A program made the position numbers and the translations under genes. DNA of 64,000 bases from Janthinobacterium fluminis (GTDB lineage: Bacteria; Pseudomonadota; Gammaproteobacteria; Burkholderiales; Burkholderiaceae_D): the NCBI RefSeq assembly GCF_028595325.1, contig NZ_JAQQXR010000002.1:496001-560000 (forward strand). The letters run 5' to 3'. Within the stretch, counting starts at the first letter, position 1. Each line of letters begins with the position of its first letter. Positions 8,974 to 17,340 of this stretch are shown here, in pieces. A model generated the notes under the pieces. The model had not been told where the DNA came from, did not search any database, and worked only from the letters and a program-made list of their open reading frames with translations.

Positions 8974-9198
8974 ATGAAACAGCTGCCCTGGACTTTGCTG
9001 GTGCTGGCGCTGGGCCTGCTGGTCTGGCTGTCGCTGGCCGTCGTGAACGCCGAAAACCAGCGCAACGCGCTGCTCACGCGCGCCTGCGCCGACCCCGTCT
9101 TCAAGGGCGAGGTCGATGCAAAGTGTTTGGCAAATATCAAATCGCGCGAGAGCTGGTGGCAACACCTGACCTACGCGATGACCCACGTGCGGCCCTGA
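8974..9198 (+). CDS. Small single-pass membrane protein, C-X12-C, coupled to dsbA
   Basis: This 74-residue protein of unknown function has one N-terminal membrane helix (about residues 5-24) and a short, probably periplasmic, tail. The tail begins NAENQRNAL and carries two cysteines separated by exactly 12 residues (RAC to KCL), a WW pair and the ending THVRP. A gap-free alignment with the product of 19967-20269 shows about half of 71 positions identical, including both cysteines. The gene starts 4 bases after dsbA and is followed by a strong terminator, so it closes the dsbA transcript. The cysteine pair would be exposed to DsbA if the tail is periplasmic. I know no named family for it. Confidence 0.8.
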   Translation: MKQLPWTLLVLALGLLVWLSLAVVNAENQRNALLTRACADPVFKGEVDAKCLANIKSRESWWQHLTYAMTHVRP

Positions 9199-9216
9199 CC
9201 GCCCGCGCCCCGCGCC

Positions 9217-9254
9217 ATGCCGTTCAACGTCGAGTTGAACGGCATTTTTTTTTT
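9217..9254 (+). terminator. Rho-independent terminator after dsbA and the small membrane gene
   Basis: A perfect 12-base inverted repeat (ATGCCGTTCAAC, then GTTGAACGGCAT) with a 5-base loop is followed by a run of ten T. This is a textbook intrinsic terminator on the plus strand. Confidence 0.92.
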
Positions 9255-9409
9255 GCGGCGGGGCCGGCCGCGCGCGGCGATTCCACCGCTTATTGATCTT
9301 GATCCATATCCCGAAGCCCGTGTCGGGCCACGATGTGCAGATAAGAAAGTAGTTGCCGGGCACCCAAGTGCCTCATGCCGCGTGACACCGACCTTCAAAA
9401 GGCTACAAC

Positions 9410-11071
9410 ATGGAAATGACACTCAAGGCGCGCCTGAGCGCCGTGATCGCCGCGCTGTTTCTGCTGTCGGTCGCCATCGGCCTGCTGGGCCTGTACGGCA
9501 TGGGCAAGGCGAACGCCGGGCTGGAGTCGGTCTACCAGGACCGCACCATCGCGCTGGAGCAGATTTCCCGCATCGACCGCCTGCTGGTGAGCAACCGGCT
9601 GGCGCTCAGCGAGGCGCTGCTCGATCCGCAGGCGGCGAATGTCGACGGAAAATCCCAACTGGTCGACAAGAACGCGGCGGAGATCACCAAGACCTGGAGC
9701 GCCTACATGCTGACCACCCTGACCGTCGAGGAAAAGCGCCTGGCCGACAAGTTCGCCGTGGACCGCGGCGCGATGGTGCGCGAGGCGCTGCTGCCGGCGA
9801 TGGCGGCGCTGCGCGCGGGGCAGGTCGACGCGGCCCGTCAGCTCCAGCGCAAGTTCGACCAGCTGACGCAGCCCGTCAGGAGCGGCATCGACGCGCTGCG
9901 CCAGTTGCAGGTCGACGTCGCCGGGGGCGAATATGCGCAGGCCGTGGCGCGCTACGCGACGATACGCGCGCTGATGCTGGCGGCCCTCGGCGCGGGGGCC
10001 TTGGCGGCCGGCCTGACGGACTTTCTGCTGGTGCGCAAGATTTACCGGCAACTGGGCGGCGAGCCGGAATACGCGATGCAGATCGTCCAGCGCATCGCCG
10101 GCGGCGACCTGGGCGTGCCGGTCGAGCTGGCCGGCGACGATCGCCATAGCCTGCTGTACGCCATGCGCGGCATGCAGGAAAGCCTCGCCAGCACGGTCGG
10201 CACGATACGCCAGTCGACCGACACGATCGCCTGCGCGTCGAGCGAAATCGCCTCGGGCAACCTGGACCTGTCCTCGCGCACCGAGCAGCAGGCCAGTTCG
10301 CTGGAACAGACGGCGTCCTCGATGGAGGAGCTGACGTCGACGGTGAAGCAGAACAGCGACAGCGCGCGGCGCGCCAACCAGCTGGCGCTGTCGGCCTCCA
10401 GCGTCGCCGTGCAGGGCGGCGCCGTGGTGGCGCGGGTGGTCGAGACGATGGGGGCGATCAACGACTCGGCGCGCAAGATCGCCGACATCATCGGCGTCAT
10501 CGACGGCATCGCCTTCCAGACCAATATCCTGGCCCTGAACGCGGCCGTCGAGGCGGCCCGCGCCGGCGAGCAGGGGCGCGGCTTCGCCGTCGTCGCCAGC
10601 GAGGTGCGCAATCTGGCCCAGCGCAGCGCCGGCGCCGCCAAGGAAATCAAGGAATTGATCGGCGACTCGGTCGAAAAGGTCGACAGCGGCAGCAAATTGG
10701 TGGACCAGGCCGGCGCGACGATGGACGAGATCGTCGCCAGCGTCAAGCGCGTCACCGACATCATGGGCGAGATCAGTTCGGCCAGCGCCGAGCAGGAGGC
10801 CGGCATCGAGCAGATCAATCAGGCCATCAGCGAAATGGACGGCGTCACGCAGCAGAACGCGGCGCTGGTCGAGCAGGCGGCGGCCGCCGCCGAGTCCCTG
10901 CAGGACCAGGCCGGCAGCCTGGCGCAAGCGGTCGGCGTGTTCAAGCTCGGCGGCGGCGAAGCGGCCGCGCCGGCGATGGCGCTGGTGGCGGGCCTGAAGC
11001 CGGCCGCCACGACGCCGCGGCCGGCGCCGCGTCCGGCCCGGCAGCAAAAAGCCGTGGGAATATTCAAATAA
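9410..11071 (+). CDS. Methyl-accepting chemotaxis protein
   Basis: This 553-residue receptor has an N-terminal membrane helix (residues about 10-30), a periplasmic four-helix-bundle type sensor domain (MCP_N-like), a second membrane segment near residues 185-205, a HAMP-like region (residues about 215-265) and the long cytoplasmic coiled coil. The conserved signalling tip [31 protein letters not shown] is split across residues about 367-397, and methylation helices flank it. It should signal to CheA/CheW in the membrane. It lacks the terminal NWETF-type pentapeptide and ends in a Pro/Ala-rich tail and VGIFK. The ligand cannot be predicted. No che genes are near. Confidence 0.93.
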   Translation: MEMTLKARLSAVIAALFLLSVAIGLLGLYGMGKANAGLESVYQDRTIALEQISRIDRLLVSNRLALSEALLDPQAANVDGKSQLVDKNAAEITKTWSAYMLTTLTVEEKRLADKFAVDRGAMVREALLPAMAALRAGQVDAARQLQRKFDQLTQPVRSGIDALRQLQVDVAGGEYAQAVARYATIRALMLAALGAGALAAGLTDFLLVRKIYRQLGGEPEYAMQIVQRIAGGDLGVPVELAGDDRHSLLYAMRGMQESLASTVGTIRQSTDTIACASSEIASGNLDLSSRTEQQASSLEQTASSMEELTSTVKQNSDSARRANQLALSASSVAVQGGAVVARVVETMGAINDSARKIADIIGVIDGIAFQTNILALNAAVEAARAGEQGRGFAVVASEVRNLAQRSAGAAKEIKELIGDSVEKVDSGSKLVDQAGATMDEIVASVKRVTDIMGEISSASAEQEAGIEQINQAISEMDGVTQQNAALVEQAAAAAESLQDQAGSLAQAVGVFKLGGGEAAAPAMALVAGLKPAATTPRPAPRPARQQKAVGIFK

Positions 11072-11174
11072 AACGAGAAGATCATTCAATCGGCGGCTCA
11101 ATTATCAATGTGAACGATTGGCGGGACAATCCGGTCTGTGCATTTGGCACAACGACCAACTCCCGGGAACCACC

Positions 11175-11732
11175 ATGTCCACTACCGCCACCCCCTTCCG
11201 CCGTCCGCCTTTCCTGATCGCGGCCGCCTTCGCCCTGTGCCAGATCAGCGCGCCGTTCGCGCTGGCGGCCGATCCGGCCCTGCCGGCGCCGCAGCAGGTC
11301 TTCACCGGCGGTAAGCCGGCCGAACTGGAAGCCGTGATGCTGGCCGCGCGCCGCTACGCCGCGTTCTGGAACAGCGGCGACGCCGCGCTGGCCAGGCAGG
11401 CGCTGGCGCCGGAATTCACCGACCGCACGCTGCCGGCCGGCCGCGCCCAGGGCCTGGCCGGCCCCTTGCAAGCGTCGCTGGCCTTCCGTGGCGCCGTGCC
11501 CGACCTGAAAGTGGAAATCACCGACCTGGTCGCCGCCGGCGACCGCGTCACGCTGCGCCTGCACTTCAGCGGCCACTTCACCGGCCGGTTCGGCGAAGTC
11601 CAGGGCAAGGGCCAGACGATCGAGTTCCAGGCCTTCGACATGTACCGCGTCGCCGACGGCCGCATCACCGACAACTGGCATCTGGAAGACAACCTGACGC
11701 TGCTGCGGCAGATGGGCATCGTTCAACAATAA
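11175..11732 (+). CDS. Exported SnoaL-like (ester cyclase/NTF2-fold) protein
   Basis: This 185-residue protein has a signal peptide (FLIAAAFALCQISAPFALAA) followed by a single NTF2-like domain of the SnoaL type: RRYAAFWNSGDAALARQALAPEFTDRT, then FRGAVPDLKVEITDLVAAGDRVTLRLHFSGHFTG and MYRVADGRITDNWHLEDNLTLLRQ. Such domains act as small-molecule cyclases or isomerases, but many have no known activity. The start at 11175 follows GGAACC; the frame is open from 11118. It is followed 68 bases later by an SDR gene and may be part of the same unit. Confidence 0.82.
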   Translation: MSTTATPFRRPPFLIAAAFALCQISAPFALAADPALPAPQQVFTGGKPAELEAVMLAARRYAAFWNSGDAALARQALAPEFTDRTLPAGRAQGLAGPLQASLAFRGAVPDLKVEITDLVAAGDRVTLRLHFSGHFTGRFGEVQGKGQTIEFQAFDMYRVADGRITDNWHLEDNLTLLRQMGIVQQ

Positions 11733-11800
11733 ACCCGCGCCGCGAAGCCGGAACGCTGCCGGCTTGCCGCCGCCGCACCCACCACACCAAAGGATCCAAT

Positions 11801-12508
11801 ATGTTCAAGCAATCGGCCTTCACAGGCAAAAACGTCGTCGTTGTCGGCGGCACCTCCGGCATCGGGCGCGCGGTCGCGCTGGCCGCGCGCGCGGCCGGCG
11901 CCACGGTCACCGTCATCGGCCGCTCGGCGCGCGGCGGCGACGGCATCGCCGCGGTCGCGGCCGACATCACCGACCCGGCCGCGCTGGCGCGGGCCTTCGG
12001 CGGCATCGGCGGCATCGACGCGTTGGTGCTCACGTCGGGCGCGCGGGTCGGCTCGACCAGATTGGCCGAGCTGGGCATGGACGAGATACAACTGGCCTTC
12101 GACGTCAAGGTCTACGGCTACCTGTCGGCCGTCAAGGCGGCCCTGCCGCACTTGGCGCCGGACGCCTCGGTCACGCTGACCTCGGGCCTGCTGTCGCGCA
12201 AATTCGGCGCCGGCGGCCTGCTCAAAAGCATGGTCAACGCGGCCGTCGAAGCGATGGCCAAAAACCTCGCCAAGGAACTGGCGCCGCGCCGCGTCAACGT
12301 CGTCAGCCCCGGCGTCACCGACACCGAACTGTGGGGCGAAAGCGGCGCCGAGGCGCGCGTTGCCGCGATGGGCCGCATCGGCGCCGGGCTGCCGGTGGGG
12401 CGCGTCGGCCAGGCCGGCGAGGTCGCCCAAGCCTACCTGCTGGCGATGGCGAACGGCTTCATGAGCGGCGCCGTCATCGACGTCGAAGGCGGCGGCCTGC
12501 TCGGCTAA
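11801..12508 (+). CDS. SDR family oxidoreductase
   Basis: This 235-residue short-chain dehydrogenase has the Rossmann dinucleotide motif GGTSGIGRAVALAARAAGA and a GRSARGG segment after beta-2. ADITD follows beta-3. The active-site region is unusual: I do not see a clean YxxxK, and the segment after SVTLTSGLLSRKFGAGGLLKSMVNAA has no obvious Tyr at the standard place. That suggests either a divergent active site or a non-catalytic member, as is known for several short SDR proteins of this type. RBS AAAGGA precedes the start. It is followed by a REP-like palindrome and a convergent LysR gene. Confidence 0.85.
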   Translation: MFKQSAFTGKNVVVVGGTSGIGRAVALAARAAGATVTVIGRSARGGDGIAAVAADITDPAALARAFGGIGGIDALVLTSGARVGSTRLAELGMDEIQLAFDVKVYGYLSAVKAALPHLAPDASVTLTSGLLSRKFGAGGLLKSMVNAAVEAMAKNLAKELAPRRVNVVSPGVTDTELWGESGAEARVAAMGRIGAGLPVGRVGQAGEVAQAYLLAMANGFMSGAVIDVEGGGLLG

Positions 12509-12513
12509 CAGCT

Positions 12514-12568
12514 GGGGACAGACCACGATTTCCAAGAAATACTTTCTTGGAAATCGTGGTCTGTCCCC
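12514..12568. repeat. REP-like long palindrome, copy 1
   Basis: A 26-base perfect inverted repeat with a 3-base loop begins GGGGACAGACCACGATTT. It lies between the convergent SDR and LysR genes, only 5 bases from one stop codon and 2 from the other, and could act as a bidirectional terminator. Related palindromes occur at 39312 and 45702. Confidence 0.9.
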
Positions 12569-12570
12569 GG

Positions 12571-13491
12571 CTAGGCGGCGCGGCCGAAGCGCTCCAGCAG
12601 GAAGTCGATCAGCAGGGCGATGCGCGGCGGCTGGAAGCGGGCGCGGTGGTAGAGCAGGTTCAGCGGCGCGCTGTCGGTGAAGTAGTCGTCGAGCACGGTC
12701 TGCAGCCGCCCGGCGCGCAGGTCGTCGCCGATGTCGAGGATGGATTTGTAGGCGTAGCCCTGGCCGCCGACGGCCCATTTGCGGATGATTTCGCCGTCGT
12801 TGCTTTGCAGGTAGCGCTGCACGCGCACGCTGCGCCGCTTGCCGTCTTCGCAGTAGCGCCATTCGTGCATCGGCCCCAGCGCCGTCACCAGCACGATGGC
12901 CGGCAGCTCGGCCAGCTCGTCGGGTGTGCGCGGCAGCCCGACCCGCGCCGCCAGCGCCGGCGCCACGCACACCACGCGCCGGCTCGGCCGCAGCAGCCGC
13001 GCCACCATGTCGCTGTCGGGCAGCTGGCCGTAGCGGATCGCCAGGTCGATGTCGTCCTGCACCAGGTTCGAGGTGGCGTCCGTCAGCACCAGCGCAAACT
13101 GGACTTCGGGGTGGCGCGCGCGGAATTCGTCCAGATAGGGCAGCAGCACGTTGCGGCCGATGTCGGACGGCGCCGATATCCTCACCGTGCCGCGCACCGC
13201 GCCGCTGCCGGCGTGCAGGCTTTCCTCGGCCTCGGCCATCAGGGCCAGCGCCTGCTCGCTGTAGTGCTTGTAGCGCTGGCCTTCTTCGGTCAGGCGCAGC
13301 CGCCGCGTGGTGCGTTCGAACAGTTTGACCTTCAGCGACGCTTCCAGTCGCTGGATGCAGGCGCTCGACGCGGCCGGCGACATGCCCTGTTTGCGGCCGG
13401 CGGCCGAGAAGCTGCCCAGCGCGGCGGCGTCGAGGAAGAGGCGGATGACGCTGAGGCGGTCGTTGCCGTTTTTGTGGGCGGGTGTCGTCAT
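12571..13491 (-). CDS. LysR family transcriptional regulator
   Basis: This 306-residue LysR regulator has the helix-turn-helix LFLDAAALGSFSAAGRKQGMSPAASSACIQRLE and the usual substrate-binding domain. It belongs to the group with SxVRGTVRISAPSDIGRN-like sequence seen in many regulators of oxidoreductases and efflux. It is the last gene of the minus-strand efflux block, starting 35 bases after the membrane-fusion gene, so it may be co-transcribed with it and autoregulate the block, or may act on the convergent SDR gene. The effector is unknown. Confidence 0.92.
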   Translation of the reverse strand: MTTPAHKNGNDRLSVIRLFLDAAALGSFSAAGRKQGMSPAASSACIQRLEASLKVKLFERTTRRLRLTEEGQRYKHYSEQALALMAEAEESLHAGSGAVRGTVRISAPSDIGRNVLLPYLDEFRARHPEVQFALVLTDATSNLVQDDIDLAIRYGQLPDSDMVARLLRPSRRVVCVAPALAARVGLPRTPDELAELPAIVLVTALGPMHEWRYCEDGKRRSVRVQRYLQSNDGEIIRKWAVGGQGYAYKSILDIGDDLRAGRLQTVLDDYFTDSAPLNLLYHRARFQPPRIALLIDFLLERFGRAA

Positions 13492-13525
13492 GCTGCCTGC
13501 GCGTCTATGGATGCGTGATTGTAGT

Positions 13526-14410
13526 TCATTTGCCCTTGCCGGGCGCGCCGACGATCACCGTGCAGGTGGTGCCCGCCACCAGCGTCTGGCCCGCCGCCAG
13601 CTGGTCGATGTGGATGCGCACCGGCACGCGCTGCGCCAGGCGCACCCAGTTGAAGGTCGGGTTGACGTCGGCCAGCAGTTCGCGGCCGGTGCTGGCGTCG
13701 CGGTCGGTGATGCCGTGGGCGATGCTTTCGACGTGGCCGCGCATGGCGGCGCCGCTCATGGTGTTCATCTGCACGGCGTCGCCCGGCTTCAGCATGGCCA
13801 GCTTGGTTTCCTCGAAATAGCCGACCACGTAGAAGGAGGCGTTGTCGATGACGGCCAGCTTGGCCGCGCCGACGGCGGCGAAGTCGCCGGCGTGGACGTT
13901 GAGGTTGGTCACGTAGCCGCTCGCCGGCGCGCGCACGAAGGTGCGTTCCAGGTTCAGCTGCGCCAGCTGGCGCGCCGCCAGCGCGGCCTGGTACTGGGCC
14001 GACGCGGTGGTGGCGGCGTACTGCGCCGTTTCGCGGCTTTCCGTCGAGACGATGCTGGCGTCGAGGCCGGCGCGCCGCGCCGCTTCCTTGCCGCGCCGGC
14101 CCTGTTCGGTTTTCTGCGCGGCCAGCACGGCGTCGGCCTGGGCCAGCGCGCTGACGTAGCGGGCCTTGTCGACGACGAACAGCACGGCGCCTTTCTGCAC
14201 CAGCTGGTTGTCGCGCACCAGCACTTCGGTGACGGTGCCGGCGACGTCGGCGCCGACGTTGATGACGTCGGCCTTGATGCGGCCGTCGCGGGTCCACGGC
14301 GATTCCATGTAGCGCTGCCACATGGTCGCGCCGCACCACAGGGCGGCGGCCAGCATGAGCAGGGTGATTGAGTAGCGTATCAGCTTGGTCGGCATAGGGC
14401 GGTTTTTCAT
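13526..14410 (-). CDS. aaeA: HlyD-family membrane fusion protein (AaeA-like)
   Basis: This 294-residue periplasmic adaptor has one N-terminal membrane anchor (YSITLLMLAAALWCGATMW), then the biotinyl-lipoyl segment (GRIKADVINVGADVAGTVTEVLVRDNQLVQKG), a helical hairpin, and a second lipoyl half (VRAPASGYVTNLNVHAGDF). This order is typical of AaeA-type adaptors. It links an inner-membrane FUSC transporter to an outer-membrane channel for export of aromatic carboxylic acids or similar compounds. It lies directly after the AaeX and AaeB genes. The start at 14410 and an alternative at 14395 are both without a strong ribosome site. Confidence 0.9.
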   Translation of the reverse strand: MKNRPMPTKLIRYSITLLMLAAALWCGATMWQRYMESPWTRDGRIKADVINVGADVAGTVTEVLVRDNQLVQKGAVLFVVDKARYVSALAQADAVLAAQKTEQGRRGKEAARRAGLDASIVSTESRETAQYAATTASAQYQAALAARQLAQLNLERTFVRAPASGYVTNLNVHAGDFAAVGAAKLAVIDNASFYVVGYFEETKLAMLKPGDAVQMNTMSGAAMRGHVESIAHGITDRDASTGRELLADVNPTFNWVRLAQRVPVRIHIDQLAAGQTLVAGTTCTVIVGAPGKGK

Positions 14411-14423
14411 AGGGGTTCAGGGT

Positions 14424-14624
14424 TCATTGGTACAGCGGCAGCACCAGCGCCGCCAGGATGCAGACGAAGACGCACAGGCGCAGCAGCGACGGGTGCCAGA
14501 CCAGGCGGTAGGCGCCCAGTTTGCCCAGGCACCAGTCGGCCGCCGCCTGCAGCGCCATGGCGACGAGGAAGAGCGGCAGCAGGGTGGGAATGAGTACGCC
14601 AAAAATGGCCAGTTCACGCGGCAT
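14424..14624 (-). CDS. aaeX: AaeX-like DUF1656 membrane protein
   Basis: This 66-residue protein begins MPRELAIFGVLIPTLLPLF and has two predicted membrane helices, with LVWHPSLLRLCVFVCILAAL in the second half. This is the normal size and sequence pattern of DUF1656/AaeX. It starts 11 bases inside the end of the AaeB gene, and its stop is 14 bases from the AaeA start. Overlap and context support translational coupling. The exact role of AaeX in the pump is not known. Confidence 0.88.
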   Translation of the reverse strand: MPRELAIFGVLIPTLLPLFLVAMALQAAADWCLGKLGAYRLVWHPSLLRLCVFVCILAALVLPLYQ

Positions 14625-16734
14625 GTTGCGGTCCTCCGGGGGCTTGCGGCAGTTGGTCGAGCAGGGATGTGTAGATCGAGTGCATATCGGCCAGCGCCGT
14701 CTGCAGGCGGGCGGCGCGCTGCGGGCTGGCGCCGGCGCGGGCCTGGCGCACCGGCGCGCCGGCGTCGAGCAGCGCGGCGATGGCGGCCTGGCAGTTGGCA
14801 TGGCTCGGCGCGCGCAAGTAGGCGGCGATCTGCGCCACGCACCGGTCCAGCGCGGCGCTGGCCGCGCTGGGCGCCGAGCTGGCGATCAGCGCGCGCATTT
14901 CGATTACCGAGTGGCCCAGTTCCAGCAGCGTCAGGCCCTGGCGCAGCACGGCGCGCGTCGCCTCGGACGGGGCCGGGCCGGCGGCCGCGTTGAGCTGGTT
15001 GAGCAGGTCGCGCACGCGGTGGTCGAAGCGGTGCTTCAGGCGCTTCGGGCCGGCCACGCAGGTGTTCAGCGCCTCGCGCCACAGCGCCGCGGCGACGTGG
15101 TCCTTGTGGCCCATCGTGTGCTCGGGCAGCACGACGGCGAAGATGAGGTAGGCCAGCGCCACGCCCAGCAGCAGCGCCAGCGTGGTGTTCAGGAAGGCGG
15201 CGCCGTCGACGTGCATCAGGTTGACCGGCGTGACCACCGTGGCGACGAACAGGTTGATGCCGATGCCGACGCCGGCCCGCTTCGGGTTGGTGCTGAGGTA
15301 GCTGCCCAGCAGCAGCGGCGGCAGCATCGCCAGCACCAGCATCGGGTAGCCGTCGGCGCGCACCAGCACGAAGAACAGGCAGACGAAGGACAGCGGCACG
15401 GCGGCCAGGAAGCCGCTCAGGATCTGCTTGACCATCAGCGTCGGGCGCGGCGACGACGAGGCCAGCGCGCAGAAGATGGTGGCCATCAGCATCGTCGTGG
15501 CGGCGTAGGGCCAGGCCAGGTGGTAGCAGGCGGCGGCCAGCAACAACAGTGTCAGCGCGGCGCGCGCGCCGCTGGCGAAGACGATCGCGGGCGGCGTCTT
15601 CGGCGTGTAGGCCAGCGGATCGCAGAGCTGCTGGCGCTTGTTGTCGGCCAGGCCGTCGTAGACCTGCTGGAAGGCGCGCAGGTTCAGCGTGAAGCGCTCC
15701 AGCAGCTCGGCGGCGGTGTCGAAGTCGATGCGCTGGGCGCGCGTGGCGCCGCCGCCCTCCAGCGCCGCGCCCGCCCGCGCCACGGCCGCGCGCAGTTGCG
15801 CGCCGACCGCGTCGAGGCTGGCCAGCGTCGGCGCCGTTTGCAGCGCGCCGGCCAGCGGCGCGTAGAGCGGCTCGATCAGGGCGATCAGCGGCGTGGCCGG
15901 TTCCTGGCGCAGCCGGTGCAGCAGCCGGTGCAGCGTGTAGAAGGTGGTCAGCGCGGCCATGAACGAGGCGTTGAAGGCGTGCAGCCAGCGCCTGTCGGCG
16001 GGCGCGCCGTTCGCCTCGAAGAAGGCGGCGGCGCGGCCCGATTCGACGGCGGCGATGTCGGCGGCGAACTGCAGGTGGGTCAGTTCGACTTCGGCCGGCG
16101 CCAGTTGCCGCTCCAGCACGTCGTGGCAGAAACCCATCATGCGGGCGTAGCGCGCCTGCACGGTGCGCATCACCTGCGCGCCCTGGTGGCGCGGCCACAG
16201 GGCGTCGTTGACGACGGCCGAGCAGAGGATGCCCAGGCCGACTTCGGACACCCGCGTCACGGCCAGTGCGAAGGTCTGGGACGGCTGGTCGATGGCGGGG
16301 ATGGCGATCATGCAGGCGGTGTAGCCGGCCAGCACGAAGCTGTAGGACTGGGCGTTGCGGAACATCGCCGCGCCGCCGGTGCACAGGCCGACCCACAGGG
16401 CCAGGCCGAGGAACAGCAGCACGCTTTGCTGCGCGAACGCGGCGATCAGCAGCAGGGCGCCGGCGCAGCCGACCAGGGTGCCGAGCAGGCGGTAGAAGCT
16501 TTTTTCCAGCACCATGCCGCTGCTGGGCAGGGCCAGGATGAAGACGGTGGCCATCGCCGAGTTGGGCGAGTCGAGGCCGAGGCGGTAGGCCAGCCACAGC
16601 GCGGCGAACGCCGCCAGCATGGTCTTGGCGACGAAGATCCAGCGTTCGCCCTCGCTGGCGCGCCAGTCGCGCGCGGCGGCGGCCAGGCCGGGCAAGGGGC
16701 CGGCGCCGTACAGGGTGGAGAGCAGCTTGGGCAT
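14614..16734 (-). CDS. aaeB: FUSC family inner-membrane efflux transporter (AaeB-like)
   Basis: This 706-residue protein has the two halves of the FUSC/AaeB architecture. Each half has a group of membrane helices (about residues 35-170 and 380-530) followed by a cytoplasmic helical region. Family segments include SPNSAMATVFILALPSSGMVLEKS and RLLGTLVGCAGALLLI. It is the energised inner-membrane component of an efflux system for aromatic acids or xenobiotics. It is encoded with AaeX, AaeA, a MarR regulator and a NodT outer-membrane factor, giving a full tripartite pump. Confidence 0.92.
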   Translation of the reverse strand: MPKLLSTLYGAGPLPGLAAAARDWRASEGERWIFVAKTMLAAFAALWLAYRLGLDSPNSAMATVFILALPSSGMVLEKSFYRLLGTLVGCAGALLLIAAFAQQSVLLFLGLALWVGLCTGGAAMFRNAQSYSFVLAGYTACMIAIPAIDQPSQTFALAVTRVSEVGLGILCSAVVNDALWPRHQGAQVMRTVQARYARMMGFCHDVLERQLAPAEVELTHLQFAADIAAVESGRAAAFFEANGAPADRRWLHAFNASFMAALTTFYTLHRLLHRLRQEPATPLIALIEPLYAPLAGALQTAPTLASLDAVGAQLRAAVARAGAALEGGGATRAQRIDFDTAAELLERFTLNLRAFQQVYDGLADNKRQQLCDPLAYTPKTPPAIVFASGARAALTLLLLAAACYHLAWPYAATTMLMATIFCALASSSPRPTLMVKQILSGFLAAVPLSFVCLFFVLVRADGYPMLVLAMLPPLLLGSYLSTNPKRAGVGIGINLFVATVVTPVNLMHVDGAAFLNTTLALLLGVALAYLIFAVVLPEHTMGHKDHVAAALWREALNTCVAGPKRLKHRFDHRVRDLLNQLNAAAGPAPSEATRAVLRQGLTLLELGHSVIEMRALIASSAPSAASAALDRCVAQIAAYLRAPSHANCQAAIAALLDAGAPVRQARAGASPQRAARLQTALADMHSIYTSLLDQLPQAPGGPQHAA

Positions 16735-16797
16735 ATCGGTTCCGTGGGTCGGTTGGCGAAGCGTCGCCCGACACGCCGGCCAGCCCGCGTCGTCGGA

Positions 16798-17295
16798 TTA
16801 CGTGATGTTGTTCAGGTTGCGCAATTGGCGCGCAAAAATTCTTTCCATCTGTTGCAGTTCCTCGGCGCTGAAGCCGTCGTAGGCCTGGGTGGTCTTCGCG
16901 CACACCTGCGGCATGATCTCCTCGATCAGCGCGCGGCCGCGGTCGCTCAGCGAAATCATCACCGAGCGGCGGTCGCCGGGGCGGCTGCCGCGGTGGATCA
17001 GGCCGCGTTCCTCCAGGTCGTTGCACACGCGCGTCAGGTTGGCCGGCTTTTCGTGGCAGGCCATGCCCAGCGTGCAGGCGTTCGACGATTCGCCCTCGGT
17101 GCCGTACAACACCGCCAGCACCATGTAGCTGGCGTCGACCAGGTCGTACTTTTTCAGCGTCGCGTTGGTCAGGTCCTTCATCCCTTTTTGGATGTGGTAG
17201 GTCATGCGGATCAGGCGCACCAGTTCGAGCGGGAACTCCGGCATGCGGGTGCGAATGTTTTGCAGCCGCGCGTAGGTCGCGTCAAAAGCGTTCAT
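16798..17295 (-). CDS. MarR family transcriptional regulator
   Basis: This 165-residue regulator has a winged helix-turn-helix (DASYMVLAVLYGTEGESSNACTLGMACHEKPANLTRVCNDLEERGLIHR), a wing with the DRRS motif (SRPGDRRSVMISLSDRG) and dimerisation helices at both ends. I chose the start at 17295 (MNAFDATYARL) because GAGGAG lies just upstream; an earlier start at 17313 lacks this. It sits between the NodT gene and the AaeB gene on the same strand and probably represses the pump operon until a phenolic effector binds. Confidence 0.92.
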   Translation of the reverse strand: MNAFDATYARLQNIRTRMPEFPLELVRLIRMTYHIQKGMKDLTNATLKKYDLVDASYMVLAVLYGTEGESSNACTLGMACHEKPANLTRVCNDLEERGLIHRGSRPGDRRSVMISLSDRGRALIEEIMPQVCAKTTQAYDGFSAEELQQMERIFARQLRNLNNIT

Positions 17296-17340
17296 CTGGA
17301 ACTCCTCAAGCATAGAAAGGCTAGATTGTATATCGCTCAG

